Shown one piece after another: positions 47,301-53,905 of a DNA stretch of 64,000 nt. This DNA is from JAJDOD01 sp039024895 (GTDB taxonomy: Bacteria > Pseudomonadota > Alphaproteobacteria > Rhodobacterales > Rhodobacteraceae), in NCBI GenBank assembly GCA_039024895.1, contig JBCCPJ010000007.1, positions 87,213-151,212 on the forward strand. The letters are read 5' to 3'. The position numbers and the translations under genes are program-made. The notes under the pieces were generated by a model that saw nothing but the letters and a program-made list of their open reading frames with translations, had not been told where the DNA came from and did no database searches. Each line of letters starts with the position of its first letter. The stretch's first letter is position 1.

Positions 47301-48859
47301 CCGCGGAGCGGTTCTTGCCCGACCCTTTCAAACCCGGTGGCCGGATGTTTGCGACCGGCGATCTCGTCCGCTGGCGCGCGGACGGCGCGCTGATGTATGA
47401 GGGCCGCGCGGACGATCAGATCAAGCTGCGCGGGTACCGCATCGAAATGGGCGAGATTGAGAGCACGCTCACGGCGATTGATGGTGTCTCAAGCGCCGCT
47501 GTTGTCTTACAAGGCGACGGTACAAACGCCGCCTTTCTTGCGGCCGCCATCGTGCCGCAGAACAATGTGCCGATCGACGAACAAGCGCTCCGCGCCGAGC
47601 TTGGTGCGGTGTTGCCGGATTACATGATCCCCGCCTATTTCCAAACGCTGGACGCGCTACCGCTTAACACCTCCGGTAAGGTTGACCGGCGCGCGCTCCG
47701 AAGCCTCCTCGTGCCGCAAGCTCCGATTGCCAGCGTGCCCTCCGATACACCACTGACCGAAGACGAACGCCGTCTGACAGAGCTTTGGCGCAGCTTTTTC
47801 CCGGGGCGCGACGTCGGTCCCGATGATAGTTTCTTCGATGTCGGCGGTCACTCCTTAATGGCGGTCTCACTGTTTGATCGGATCCGCCGTGAAATGGGCC
47901 ACGACCTGCCGATTTCGACGCTCCTCCGGCACCAGACACCCCGGGCCCTCGCCGCGGTGCTTGCGGACGAAGGCCCGACGCAAACCAAATCCACATCCCT
48001 CAGCACCGAGGATTGGGACACGTCGACCGTCATTCACCCAGGACCCGAAGGCGCAGATACCCGTCCGGTCTTCATCGTGGGCGGCATCGGCGGCAACGTG
48101 AACAACTTCTATGAAATGGGCCAGCATCTGGCTCAGAAACGAGGGCTGGTCGGGTTTATGAACCGCGGCGTGATGGGTCACGAGCCCCGCGACACGTTCG
48201 AAGAAATGGCGGCGGAGCACATTCGCTATATGCGCCAGCACCAATCAGAGGGCCCCTATGTCATCGCGGGATATTCCGGTGGCGGGTATACGGCACTTGA
48301 GATGGTGCGCCAGCTGGAAGCGGCGGGCGAAGAGGTCGAGCATCTTTTGGTGTTTGACATCTATGCACCGGAATTCACCAAGAAACTGCGGGACACCTAC
48401 AAACTGACCTGGCGGGAGCGGCTTTCGGAAGAAATGGTGCTTGTGCGAAAGCAGAACCTTGGCACGCTCGCCACGCGCGCCTTCTGGAAGGTCTTTTCGA
48501 GGCTCGCACCACGGCTGAACAAGCTGAAGAAGGTCAATGTCAGCGTTGCCGAAGCGCGCCATAAGTACATGCGCCAAAAGTGGCTTGCCGCCGCGCAGAA
48601 CTATACCGGTGGCCCGGTCGAAACCGAAGTCACACTGTTCTGGATCGATCCCGATCCCAACCTTGTCGCGCGGATCGATATGGCCGCGATTGCCATTGAT
48701 CCAACCTATGGGTGGAAAGCGCTTGCGCCGGAAAACAAGTACCGGGGCATTCGGGTTGCGGGGACCCACGCCGAGATGTTTGTCGGTGATAACTCCGAAA
48801 TCCTCGCGACGCGGATTGAACAAATTCTATCGGGCGACCTCCCGGCCGGGGACGCATGA
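38327..48859 (+). CDS. Hybrid NRPS-PKS, A-T-KS-AT-T-aminotransferase-C-A-T-TE (3510 residues)
   Basis: One protein holds a complete assembly line. A1 (about 30-530: YTSGSTGKPKG near 180, YGPTETT near 318). T1 (Ser592 in FFDVGGTSMM). KS (about 650-1083: Cys828 in TACSTAL, His964, His1004). AT (about 1180-1470: Ser1274 in GHSIGE, and HAFH at 1370-1373, which favours malonyl). T2 (Ser1596 in LGFDSLL). Class III aminotransferase (about 1680-2140, PLP Lys1966 in YGKIVGG). C (about 2175-2610, HHIVCDG at 2303-2309). A2 (about 2635-3130). T3 (Ser3176). TE (Ser3317 in GYSGGG). All key residues are present. There is no KR, so the beta-ketone would be transaminated. The KS-AT-T-aminotransferase-C order is like MycA/ItuA. 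The gene is G+C-rich against its flanks. The product is unknown. Confidence 0.92.
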   Translation: MQVLPPRDISISTEKYARVEALLTGTYDPELSLFEHFRRIADIMDDAPAILHFDTQLTYRALLDAVERLAARLVDAGIGHGDRVGILAERGPEAIVAMLATTRIGASYTPLVPTYHEAQIGSIIADIEASALIAGADLLTAAHEAAPEGCKVLDATSNEKPTFAQELPAAQGDDIAYVLYTSGSTGKPKGVRVRHRGIARIVYNQPVPIFVPGERILNCCTLAGDISAGEIWGALLSGASVAIVEEARASIDAIGSAMRRHQANVALMYPGIFHLLIDSDPDAFASLRVVTAGGDTMSVSHVRKLQARFPNLKIGNKYGPTETTIFTHVHILTADDLAGSELPLGHPIGHTDSYVLDENLKPVKPGEQGQCVIGGHAVAAGYLNRPDTTAASFVDHPLPGGTGKVYLTGDMVELTEDGNILFRGRVDRQVKLGGRRIELDEIEISIRNLDEIADAAVGVGRVKGRDPQIVAFMKPTEGVATGDALVASVRASLAATLPDTMIPRSFEILDEMPLSGNGKTDRKGLIAGWETRASEADARRKAARTEAKAENADEPAIDRLALARYIEETWSALVNADDIGTKAQFFDVGGTSMMALEFIEMLRRDRGLDLSATDFFDAPTIEGIVTRLAGTSQVPDAAHRAPTVAARDQKSDLIAIVGMAGRFPGARSVSEFWQGLVEGREMISHFSEDELEIDPRDAEPDTPYVLSRGTMIDADKFDALHFGIPPREAERLDPQHRIMLEVAQTALEDAGHDPDRFAGKIGIFCGASQSSYLLNNLLGAPGAARQLAAGYPVKDFATLFGNDKEFIATRVAYKLNLKGPAMTVQTACSTALTAVSQACNALREGQADMVLAGAVSVTFPTKRPYAYLPEGMASGDGHCRTFDAEASGTVFGDGAGLVVLRRLEDALADGDDVIAVIRGVGINNDGAEKAGYAAPSIRAQSDAILTAHRNAGIAPRQIGFVEAHGTATPLGDPIEFTALQTAFGAGTEERQFCALSSAKTNIGHLDVAAGVAGLIKAALVLKHEKIPPLLHFTKPNPRIDFEDSAFYPVTEVTDWSRGDTPRMAGVSAFGVGGTNVHLVLEEAPTTEQTDPTDANALRVFPVSGTSPDAIAASITELGAFAADSPAADPDRVVATLREGRRTYGQRAVLVARDMASLAEAAATHKGTPTKAAERAGLAFLFPGQGAQHVGMARHLREGAPVFRDALEECTRLLEPELGLNLLDIIHPPADQAEAMTERLRDTALAQPAIFATSYALAKQWDHWGVTPDVMVGHSIGEFVAATLAGVMALPDALKLIALRGRLMADLPRGLMVSVRATEDEILPYLGAGLDLAAVNGAKAVVIAGSEEACDAILPKIEADGFVASKLHTSHAFHSHMMEPALAPFQAAIEKLTLGAPKRPILSTVTGDWLTDDEATSAEYWAMHMRRPVRFYDAIQVLWAEGQHMFLEAGPGRTLATLAGQNPDRGRAQPALSSLPHAQAEDADSHAALLESFGLLWANGYPVDWSRIDDGRPKARRLPGLPTYPFQRKRHWIEPAALTVGDTTDELPAVAPDEAEATPLPPADAGMAVRQMLEDLSGVEPDDMDGTATFLELGFDSLLLTQATREISDRFGVTVTLRELIDGLPNIDTLAAHIEANGNLSGAAPADKTKVGWMAEIERPAPKPDTKPVQTSAPMTTISRDAEEITSEQRAHIDALVARFNARTPKSKALTQQYRQYHADPRTAAGFNRLWKDAVYQVVSHRSKGSRFIDVDGNEYLDLLNGFGPGFFGHTNEMVVDPVQERLNRGFEVGPQHLEAMEAAQLFCEVTGNERASFVCTGSEAVYAAMRLARTVTNRDKIVIFQRDYHGNFDEVLVRGLEGKDGPRTLPLTPGIPRASVENIVVLPYGTPQSLDWIRAHADTLAAVVVEPVQSRRPEWRPAEFVREVRRITERSGALMVMDEVVTGFRFGPRGAQAYFGVEADLVTYGKIVGGEMPVGVVAGKARYMDTFDGGQWTYGDGSFPEAPVTFFAGTFVRHPLAMAALRAVLLFLKKQPELFWRKINAKGDHLAGTVNRWFEDNDMPFELPNCGSLMYLRIGEDQKFGNLLGVHLRARGLYLLEGFPSYLTAAHDDEDLAFAIDAYKDAALEMRAGGLLTGRETVPYDGPHVTTAPPRLSLPDGEERIAAQMAAPVGAMHVPTTAAQQEIWTALQFTPELNLAYNESVRLDLRGTLDADLLQKAVSQVVERHDALRSTFTADGTEMVIHPDMDLDIRWTDLTDDPDREQTLAAALRREVEVELDLANGPLARAELLRMTPEHHVLIVTAHHIVCDGWSIDVVIRDLGKIYAALVAGTQAALEPVQSIIDYTAAEAAWRKTEAAETVRHFWMDLYQGDMPVIEMPTDRPRGNGLAMRGARLDLAVPADLTERLRAMARRENLSFVTLLFAAWSLQMSRLVRNEDMIIGMPAAGQSARGMPGVVGHCVHFLPIRTAVPQDISLKSYLMATRNRFLDVFDHQTYTLGELVRDLNVPRSADRRMLTPLVFNHDMGIDLSELSFGSTASTLATNTRTVEVFDIFLNLTDRTDTILAEWSYNADLFDADTIARYATGFVTLLEAFVDADPKENVSDVSGLRAEDRQRLLTDWQGVEVEFPSDQSLAQVFAERAAETPQATAVIAGETHVSYGALEARANELSAAMMSKGIGAGDRVGLCLDRSVDLVAAMLAVLRLDALFVPLAPNLPKARVNYLMTDSGAATVLTKAAYAQRFDFTDAVLVEEIDAGDAATVALPPLRTPAPDAAAYVAYTSGSTGQPKGVVGTHRATLNRFAWMWRAYPFETGEVMCQKTAISFVDSIWEILGPLLAGVPQVVIPEEVVTEPRRFLETLGDAGVTRLLVVPSLLRALLESDLALGEIAPSLRLLFTSGETLPGDLARQFLDSAPNVTLINLYGSSEVAADVTVHEITAADLDGGAAPIGRAIDNARLYVLDSHHALVPVGTTGELYVGGAALAAGYLGRDELTAERFLPDPFKPGGRMFATGDLVRWRADGALMYEGRADDQIKLRGYRIEMGEIESTLTAIDGVSSAAVVLQGDGTNAAFLAAAIVPQNNVPIDEQALRAELGAVLPDYMIPAYFQTLDALPLNTSGKVDRRALRSLLVPQAPIASVPSDTPLTEDERRLTELWRSFFPGRDVGPDDSFFDVGGHSLMAVSLFDRIRREMGHDLPISTLLRHQTPRALAAVLADEGPTQTKSTSLSTEDWDTSTVIHPGPEGADTRPVFIVGGIGGNVNNFYEMGQHLAQKRGLVGFMNRGVMGHEPRDTFEEMAAEHIRYMRQHQSEGPYVIAGYSGGGYTALEMVRQLEAAGEEVEHLLVFDIYAPEFTKKLRDTYKLTWRERLSEEMVLVRKQNLGTLATRAFWKVFSRLAPRLNKLKKVNVSVAEARHKYMRQKWLAAAQNYTGGPVETEVTLFWIDPDPNLVARIDMAAIAIDPTYGWKALAPENKYRGIRVAGTHAEMFVGDNSEILATRIEQILSGDLPAGDA

Positions 48860-49542
48860 CACAGCTTGAAGCCCTCCGCCCCCCTGACCTGCCAGGTGAC
48901 GTGTGGCTTAGGTTCTGCAATCTCGATGATGACCGCGATATCGCCCTCTCCGAGGCGCGAGACGCGCTCTCATCGAAGGAAACAGCGCGCGCCGACCGCT
49001 TTCGTTTCGAACGCGATGCCTATCGCTACATCCGTGGCCGCGGCTTCGTGCGACAACAGCTCGGGCGGGCCTTGTCCTGCGCCGCTAAAGATGTGCCCTT
49101 GATCGAAGCGCCGAAGGGTAAGCCTGCGCTTGCAGGCCCCGGTCCGGGTTTCAACCTGTCTCACAGTGCGGGGCTTGCGGTTCTTGCCTTGCGCCAGAAC
49201 GGACCAATTGGCGTCGATCTCGAACTTGACCGCGGGCTTGATCCGCTCAAGATCGCGCCCGCCTGCTTTCAAGCCCACGAAATCGCCGCGTTGGAGGCGC
49301 AAAAGGAAGCTTTGTCCCAACGCGCGCTGTTCCTGACCTATTGGACGGCAAAAGAAGCGTTGATGAAGCTGACTGGCGAAGGCATGGCGCTTGACCCGAA
49401 AGCCATCTCATTGCGTCTGCAGGGCACACACCCAACCGGGTTTGACGCACCTGCCCCGCATCGCACCGTACATCTGTGCCAACCGGACCTAGGGCCGGGC
49501 CGCACCATGGCCTTGGCCTGGAACACGGCGCAGGACACTTGA
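48856..49542 (+). CDS. Sfp-type 4'-phosphopantetheinyl transferase
   Basis: The 228-residue protein has the PPTase pattern: FNLSHSAGLAVLAL, the Mg-binding GVDLELDRG, then FLTYWTAKEALMKLTGEGM. It transfers the phosphopantetheine arm to the three carrier domains of the upstream enzyme. The start overlaps the NRPS-PKS stop by four bases (ATGA), so both are made from one message. It also tells that the upstream line is meant to be active. Confidence 0.93.
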   Translation: MTQLEALRPPDLPGDVWLRFCNLDDDRDIALSEARDALSSKETARADRFRFERDAYRYIRGRGFVRQQLGRALSCAAKDVPLIEAPKGKPALAGPGPGFNLSHSAGLAVLALRQNGPIGVDLELDRGLDPLKIAPACFQAHEIAALEAQKEALSQRALFLTYWTAKEALMKLTGEGMALDPKAISLRLQGTHPTGFDAPAPHRTVHLCQPDLGPGRTMALAWNTAQDT

Positions 49543-49580
49543 GGAATTTTCTGTATTTTAAACTGGGTGGGTAAATCGCT

Positions 49581-50399
49581 ATGACTGATCGCTCTGAGGC
49601 ATCTTCAATCCTTTACAAGGAAGTTTGGCTCTTCCTAATCTCAATCCTTATTTTGAACGCGATATTTGTCACCGCCATCGCGATGGAATGGTTGCCGCGG
49701 CGATACTTTGCGGATGGCAGACTTTATCTGCTGGTCGGCACCTTGGTCGGGGCCATCGTCGTGATGCGCGGTCCGCGTACCGTCATCGAACTGGTCAAAC
49801 CGCTGCTGGTCGTGCGCTTCAACTGGCTGTGGTTCTTCATCGCCATGTTTTGGCCCATCGTGTTCTCGGTCACCTTCGTCATTGTCCGGTCTATCCTGAC
49901 AGGGGATGAGATGAAGATCATCGGCCCCGGCTTTCAACTGTTCTACCGCGACGGCTTCCTCCTAAACATCTTCATCCTCGCCCTCATCGGCGAAATTGTC
50001 TGGGTGGGCTATTGTCTCAAGAACCTCAGCAAGTTCCATTCGCTTGTGCTGACGGCGTTGATCGTCGGGACGTTCTGGTCTCTCTGGTGGACCCCGATGA
50101 TGTATCACCAGATCGGCATCGTGCCCAATCTGGAAATCATCGGTCTGACGATGAACATGATTGGCATCGCATTCTTTTGCGGGTTCTTCTACACGCTCAC
50201 CGGCAGCGGGTTACCGATCCTGTTCATGCAGTTCTGCTTCAACAACAGCATTTTAGCATTCCCGGTCCTGCCCGGCGCAAGCAGCCAACTGAGCTACCAG
50301 ATCTATTCCGGACTCTACATGCTGATCGGGATGTTTTGTGTGGTCATTCTGCTGCCCTACATCCAGCGGCGGCGTGGTATGGCCGCCGCGCCTGCGTGA
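49581..50399 (+). CDS. CPBP-like multi-pass membrane protein without usual catalytic residues
   Basis: The 272-residue protein has about eight membrane helices. The central part follows the CPBP/abortive-infection fold: an IGEIVWVGYCLKNL segment where active members have EExxxR, and VGTFWSLWWTPMM where they have FxxxH. The second Glu, the Arg and the His are not at the expected places, so protease activity is doubtful. It lies 38 bases after the PPTase gene, in the same unit as the assembly line. Immunity, export help or product processing are possible. This is inference. Confidence 0.6.
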   Translation: MTDRSEASSILYKEVWLFLISILILNAIFVTAIAMEWLPRRYFADGRLYLLVGTLVGAIVVMRGPRTVIELVKPLLVVRFNWLWFFIAMFWPIVFSVTFVIVRSILTGDEMKIIGPGFQLFYRDGFLLNIFILALIGEIVWVGYCLKNLSKFHSLVLTALIVGTFWSLWWTPMMYHQIGIVPNLEIIGLTMNMIGIAFFCGFFYTLTGSGLPILFMQFCFNNSILAFPVLPGASSQLSYQIYSGLYMLIGMFCVVILLPYIQRRRGMAAAPA

Positions 50400-50837
50400 T
50401 CGGTCGGAGGGGGTGCAGCTAAGGCGCCGCCCTGCCCCAATTGAGTATTCCTGCGTCGATAACCGATCTCGGGCTTCAGGATCTTCGGCTTGGCGATTAC
50501 ATTCGCCCGACCAACTGGCCGACCTTCGATCTCATCCCGTCTTGCGCTAACGCGATTTTGTCGAGTTTGCGAGCGCAGAATATCTGCATTTGAACCCTGA
50601 GTGGTCCTTCTTTGCGGCTGTGAACCGGTTTCTGGATCAGTTGCCGGGCGATCAATGGGGTTTGGTTTTCTTCGATTGTCCGCCCGCCATCGGGTACCAA
50701 TCCATGAACGCCGTCTTCGCAGCGGATATGCGCTATATCCCGTGGGGTCCTGGCTACTGGGAGTATGAAAGCACCACAAGTTTCATCGACCAATTATCGG
50801 AAGCCTGGGAAGATTTGGCGGATGGTTTTGACGGCAC

Positions 50838-50853
50838 CTTACCCGCGGATAAG
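50838..50853. repeat. parS-like palindrome, copy 1 (one mismatch)
   Basis: CTTACCCGCGGATAAG differs at one base from the palindrome CTTATCCGCGGATAAG found twice more nearby. It lies within the repA remnant. Confidence 0.5.
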
Positions 50854-51158
50854 CTCACGTTGCCGAAAGCGTTCGCCGATGTGCGGTTTCTGCGGACGCG
50901 GTTCGAACCGGGCAACGATCTCCACCGTGCGATGTACGAAGCTTTTGGTAAGGTCTTTGGCGACAAGCTGGCAACGCATCCAGTGGAAATGACGCGCGCG
51001 GTTGAGCAGTCGGGCCGGTTTTTGAGTTCGGTCTATGAGATGGATTACCGCGAGATGACGTGCGAGACGTGGCGCCGCGCCCGAGCGAGTTTTGATCGGG
51101 CCTATCTGGAATTCCGGGATGTAATGCAGCCCCATTGGCGCGTGTTGAGCGATGAAAG

Positions 51159-51174
51159 CTTATCCGCGGATAAG
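51159..51174. repeat. parS-like palindrome, copy 2
   Basis: CTTATCCGCGGATAAG is a perfect 16-base palindrome in the last codons of the repA remnant, 24 bases before the repB start codon. Its recurrence around a ParB-family gene suggests a centromere-type site. Confidence 0.68.
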
Positions 51175-51197
51175 GTTCTGGAAGAAGGAATTGACGC

Positions 51198-52283
51198 ATG
51201 AGCACGAAGCGCGTCTTCGATATAACCCTCCCCGACGATATCGATGTGGGGGTGGTTCCTGAGAAAAAACAAAAGAAGCGCGGCCCGATGGCGAGCGCGG
51301 TTGCAGAGAACGCAGGCGCTTTGCAGGAACGCAAATCGGCGGCGGAAGCGATCCGGGACGAGAACAATGCCTTGGCCCATGAGTATGTGGCGCTGCGCGA
51401 TGCCGGTCATGTGGTGGCGCAAGTGCCCCTTGATGCGGTCAAAACGTCCATGCTGGTCCGTGATCGTTTGACGGCCGCCGATGATGCGGAACTTGAAGAG
51501 CTTGTCACGTCCATTCGTGACATCGGTCTTTCCAATCCCATTCGCGTCGTTGCGGGTCCTGACGGGGCCTATGAGCTGGTGCAAGGTTTCCGTCGGTTGA
51601 CCGCTTACCGACAGTTGCACGCTGCCGATCCTACAGGAGGATGGGATCAGATCCCGGCGCTTGTCGTGACGGATGCCCCGGATATTGGCGGGCTCTACCG
51701 GCGGATGGTCGATGAGAATGTCGTACGAAAAGACCTGTCCTTCGCGGAAATGGCCCATGCCGTGCGCGTTTATGCGGGCAGCCCCGATACCGACGCGGCG
51801 GACGTGACGGCGGCGGTAGCTGCGCTGTTCCAGTCGGCCCCGTATTCGAAGCGGAGTTATATACGGTCCTTTGCCTATCTGTTGACTGTGCTTGAGGATG
51901 TGCTTGCGCATCCCACGGCGATCCCGCGCGCGCTTGGTGTTTCGTTGGCCCGTGGTCTGAAGGAAGATGCGAAGGCTCTGGAGGCTTTGCGGACCGATCT
52001 GGGCAGTGGGGCAGAGCGCTCGGCGGCGGAGGAGCTGGATGTCCTTCGGCGCCATGCCGGGATCAAGGCTGAGGCGGGCGAAGAAGCGGCACCTTCCAAG
52101 CCAGCAAGGACGAAAGGCAAGAGCCGGAGCAAGACGACGTTCCACCTGCAAAGTGCTGCCGGTCAGGTGAAATGCACGGCTGCCATTGGCAGACTGGAGA
52201 TCCGCGTCGACCGCGATTTCACCTCCATCGAGCGTCAGCGTTTAGAGGCGGCGATTTCGGCCTTGGTTGAGGGTCTGGAGTGA
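51198..52283 (+). CDS. repB: RepB/ParB-family partition protein
   Basis: The 361-residue protein has the ParB N-terminal domain: VPLDAVKTSMLVRDRL, then ELEELVTSIRDIGLSNPIRV, ELVQGFRRLTAYRQL, and RRMVDENVVRKDLSFAEMA. A basic linker and a C-terminal dimer domain follow. It binds parS sites and works with a ParA/RepA ATPase to segregate plasmids. Here the gene is intact while its ATPase partner is broken. Three copies of a 16-base palindrome lie in and around the pair. No replication initiator is visible nearby. Confidence 0.85.
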   Translation: MSTKRVFDITLPDDIDVGVVPEKKQKKRGPMASAVAENAGALQERKSAAEAIRDENNALAHEYVALRDAGHVVAQVPLDAVKTSMLVRDRLTAADDAELEELVTSIRDIGLSNPIRVVAGPDGAYELVQGFRRLTAYRQLHAADPTGGWDQIPALVVTDAPDIGGLYRRMVDENVVRKDLSFAEMAHAVRVYAGSPDTDAADVTAAVAALFQSAPYSKRSYIRSFAYLLTVLEDVLAHPTAIPRALGVSLARGLKEDAKALEALRTDLGSGAERSAAEELDVLRRHAGIKAEAGEEAAPSKPARTKGKSRSKTTFHLQSAAGQVKCTAAIGRLEIRVDRDFTSIERQRLEAAISALVEGLE

Positions 52284-52301
52284 CCTTATCCGCGGATAAG
52301 G
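52284..52301. repeat. parS-like palindrome, copy 3
   Basis: CCTTATCCGCGGATAAGG is a perfect 18-base palindrome starting at the base after the repB stop. The 16-base core is identical to copy 2. It might also act as a transcription stop, but no T-run follows. Confidence 0.68.
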
Positions 52302-52333
52302 CCGTAAATATTGTTTGATTTCAATATTTTAAA

Positions 52334-53038
52334 TTATTTCACAATACTCTGTAGGCGCATTCCGGGCCGGTTCGGATCACTTGTGCTTCGCATGTATAGC
52401 CGCGGGACGTAGGAGCCGTCTCTTTCCGGCGCGGTGAGCACCAGAATGTTTGGGCTTGTGGGCCCAGTAAGGGGTGCTGTGCCGCTGTCCGCCAAGGCGC
52501 GGGTGACGGCGCTGCGGATATCATTGGGGACGGCATCAGGGCGGACAGAAGCACTGCCAAAGACCGTAAAAAAGCCAGTAATAGAGACTTTTTCAGTCTC
52601 TGAGAGGCCAAGTGCCGCCAACCCATCGGTGACCTTGGTAAAGCGCGTTCCGTCTGCACGCAGCGACGACAGCCGTTCCGCTGGATCACGGGTCGCTAGG
52701 CCTGACGTCGCAAGCACCGCGAGAATGACCGATTCCGGCGCCAGATTGAGGTCGATCAACCCGTCGACCAATACCACCTTGATCCATGGGCCATCAGCCT
52801 CCACGAGAACCGGGTCCGAGGTATCCTTGAGCGATGGTGCGAGCGCGATGAGATCGGCGGTGCTGGACTGCCGTTCTGTGAGTGCTGCTTCAACTGGCAA
52901 GTCGGTTAGGGCACGTCGGGCCGTGGCCTGGACCATGGCAATGAGCGTTGTCACCAGCGTTAGAAGTACCAACACAGTGATCAAGACATAGCCCGGAGAG
53001 CGCCGAAGGTTGTTAGGGAGTGGCTTAATCGGGTTCAC
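52334..53038 (-). CDS. gspK: Type II secretion minor pseudopilin GspK-like
   Basis: The 234-residue product has a prepilin-type N-terminus: RRSPG then YVLITVLVLLTLVTTLIAMV, fitting cleavage after Gly. A GspK-like core follows: LVDGLIDLNLAPESVILAVL, and ADGTRFTKVTDGLAALGL. It is shorter than many GspK proteins. GspK caps the pseudopilus tip. It overlaps a truncated gspJ by 14 bases. No other secretion genes are present, so it is probably a stranded piece of a larger gsp cluster. Confidence 0.7.
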   Translation of the reverse strand: MNPIKPLPNNLRRSPGYVLITVLVLLTLVTTLIAMVQATARRALTDLPVEAALTERQSSTADLIALAPSLKDTSDPVLVEADGPWIKVVLVDGLIDLNLAPESVILAVLATSGLATRDPAERLSSLRADGTRFTKVTDGLAALGLSETEKVSITGFFTVFGSASVRPDAVPNDIRSAVTRALADSGTAPLTGPTSPNILVLTAPERDGSYVPRLYMRSTSDPNRPGMRLQSIVK

Positions 53039-53340
53039 ACGCGTCGCCCTCCCAAATTGGCCGAAACGCCGTGTACCCCGGCCAGAAAGCCGCTCCGTCG
53101 CTTGTCACGCGGATGGCAAGGGGTGGCACGTCATCGTTCCAGCTTTCGACCCATTCCCCGCCGCCCTCACAGCTGGCGAGGTAGGCGAGCGTTAGCGGGC
53201 TCTCCAGCGCCGCGCTGCTGTTCGTGGTGGCAAGTTCCGTGCCGTCGCCCGTGATCGCAGCTTGGCGAAGGGTTAGGGAATTGTCCTCAAGCGTCAGGGA
53301 AACGCGCTGCGCGGTGGCGTTGGGCAAGGCAGATGGGCTA
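53025..53340 (-). pseudogene. gspJ: Truncated type II secretion pseudopilin GspJ (C-terminal part)
   Basis: The C-terminal part of a GspJ-like protein is readable: QRVSLTLEDNSLTLRQAAI, then ALESPLTLAYLASCEGGGEW and PPLAIRVTSDGAAFWPGY. The prepilin-type N-terminus is missing. Upstream of about 53340 the DNA instead encodes, on the other strand, a SnoaL-like gene that is also truncated. The join therefore cut two genes at once. The minus frame stays open to 53399, but those residues look unrelated. Confidence 0.65.
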
Positions 53341-53878
53341 CGCACCGGAAGAAATGGCGCGAAAAATGATCGAGGATGAAGGTGGTCCCGAACACGCATC
53401 TCCTGCCTTCACACCGGCTGTCGATAAGCAAGGGCCTTACATGGGCCATGGCAATGACAACGAATGGGGTCTGCGATACGCCGATATTCTGACGCGGATC
53501 ATGAACGCCGATATGGCGGTCATCGAAAGCGAGTATGATCGCGCGGTTATGCTGGAATTACCTGGAAACCAATACGCTGAGGGACGCCGCGCTGCGGACC
53601 GCTTCTGGATCAAACTGCGCGCCGCTTTCCCCGATGCAGAGTTCAAGATCGAGCATGTGATCGGTCGTAACGACCCACTTATGCCGCCCCGTGCAGCACT
53701 TCGCTGGAGCCTGCACGGTCCGCACGCCGGATGGGACGCATTCGGAAGACCAAGCGGTGCCGACGTCTACGTCATGGGCTTCAGTCATGCAGAGTTCGGT
53801 CCATGGGGCCTGAGACGTGAATGGGTCGGCTACGACGAACTCGCAATCTGGCGCCAGATACTCATGCACCAAGCATAA
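53333..53878 (+). pseudogene. SnoaL-like (NTF2 fold) protein, C-terminal part
   Basis: The 181-residue frame has a SnoaL/polyketide-cyclase-like fold: ADILTRIMNADMAVIESEYDRA, GRRAADRFWIKLRAAFPDAEF, RWSLHGPHAGWDAFGRPSG and LRREWVGYDELAIWRQIL. Proteins of this kind are often two-domain, and the sequence seems to begin after the first domain. The start at 53333 coincides with the gspJ truncation, so the 5' end is probably lost. It lies 27 bases before a sugar-type binding protein gene and may once have belonged to that operon. Confidence 0.55.
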
Positions 53879-53905
53879 CTGAACACGCGATCAAGGGAGA
53901 TCACC

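Larger units (their letters stand above)
50441..51201 (+). pseudogene. Plasmid partition ATPase RepA/ParA, 5'-truncated and frameshifted
   Basis: The first recognisable codons (about 50441-50550) read ITDLGLQDLRLGDYIRPTNW and TFDLIPSCANA. The frame then shifts by one base near 50550 and goes on DFVEFASAEYLHLNPEW, DCPPAIGYQSMNAVFAADM, then a C-terminal helix to 51201. The N-terminal DNA-binding part and the Walker A motif are missing. From a TTG at 50590 a 203-residue product could still be made, but it could not bind ATP. The stop overlaps repB by four bases, as in intact partition operons. Confidence 0.8.
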
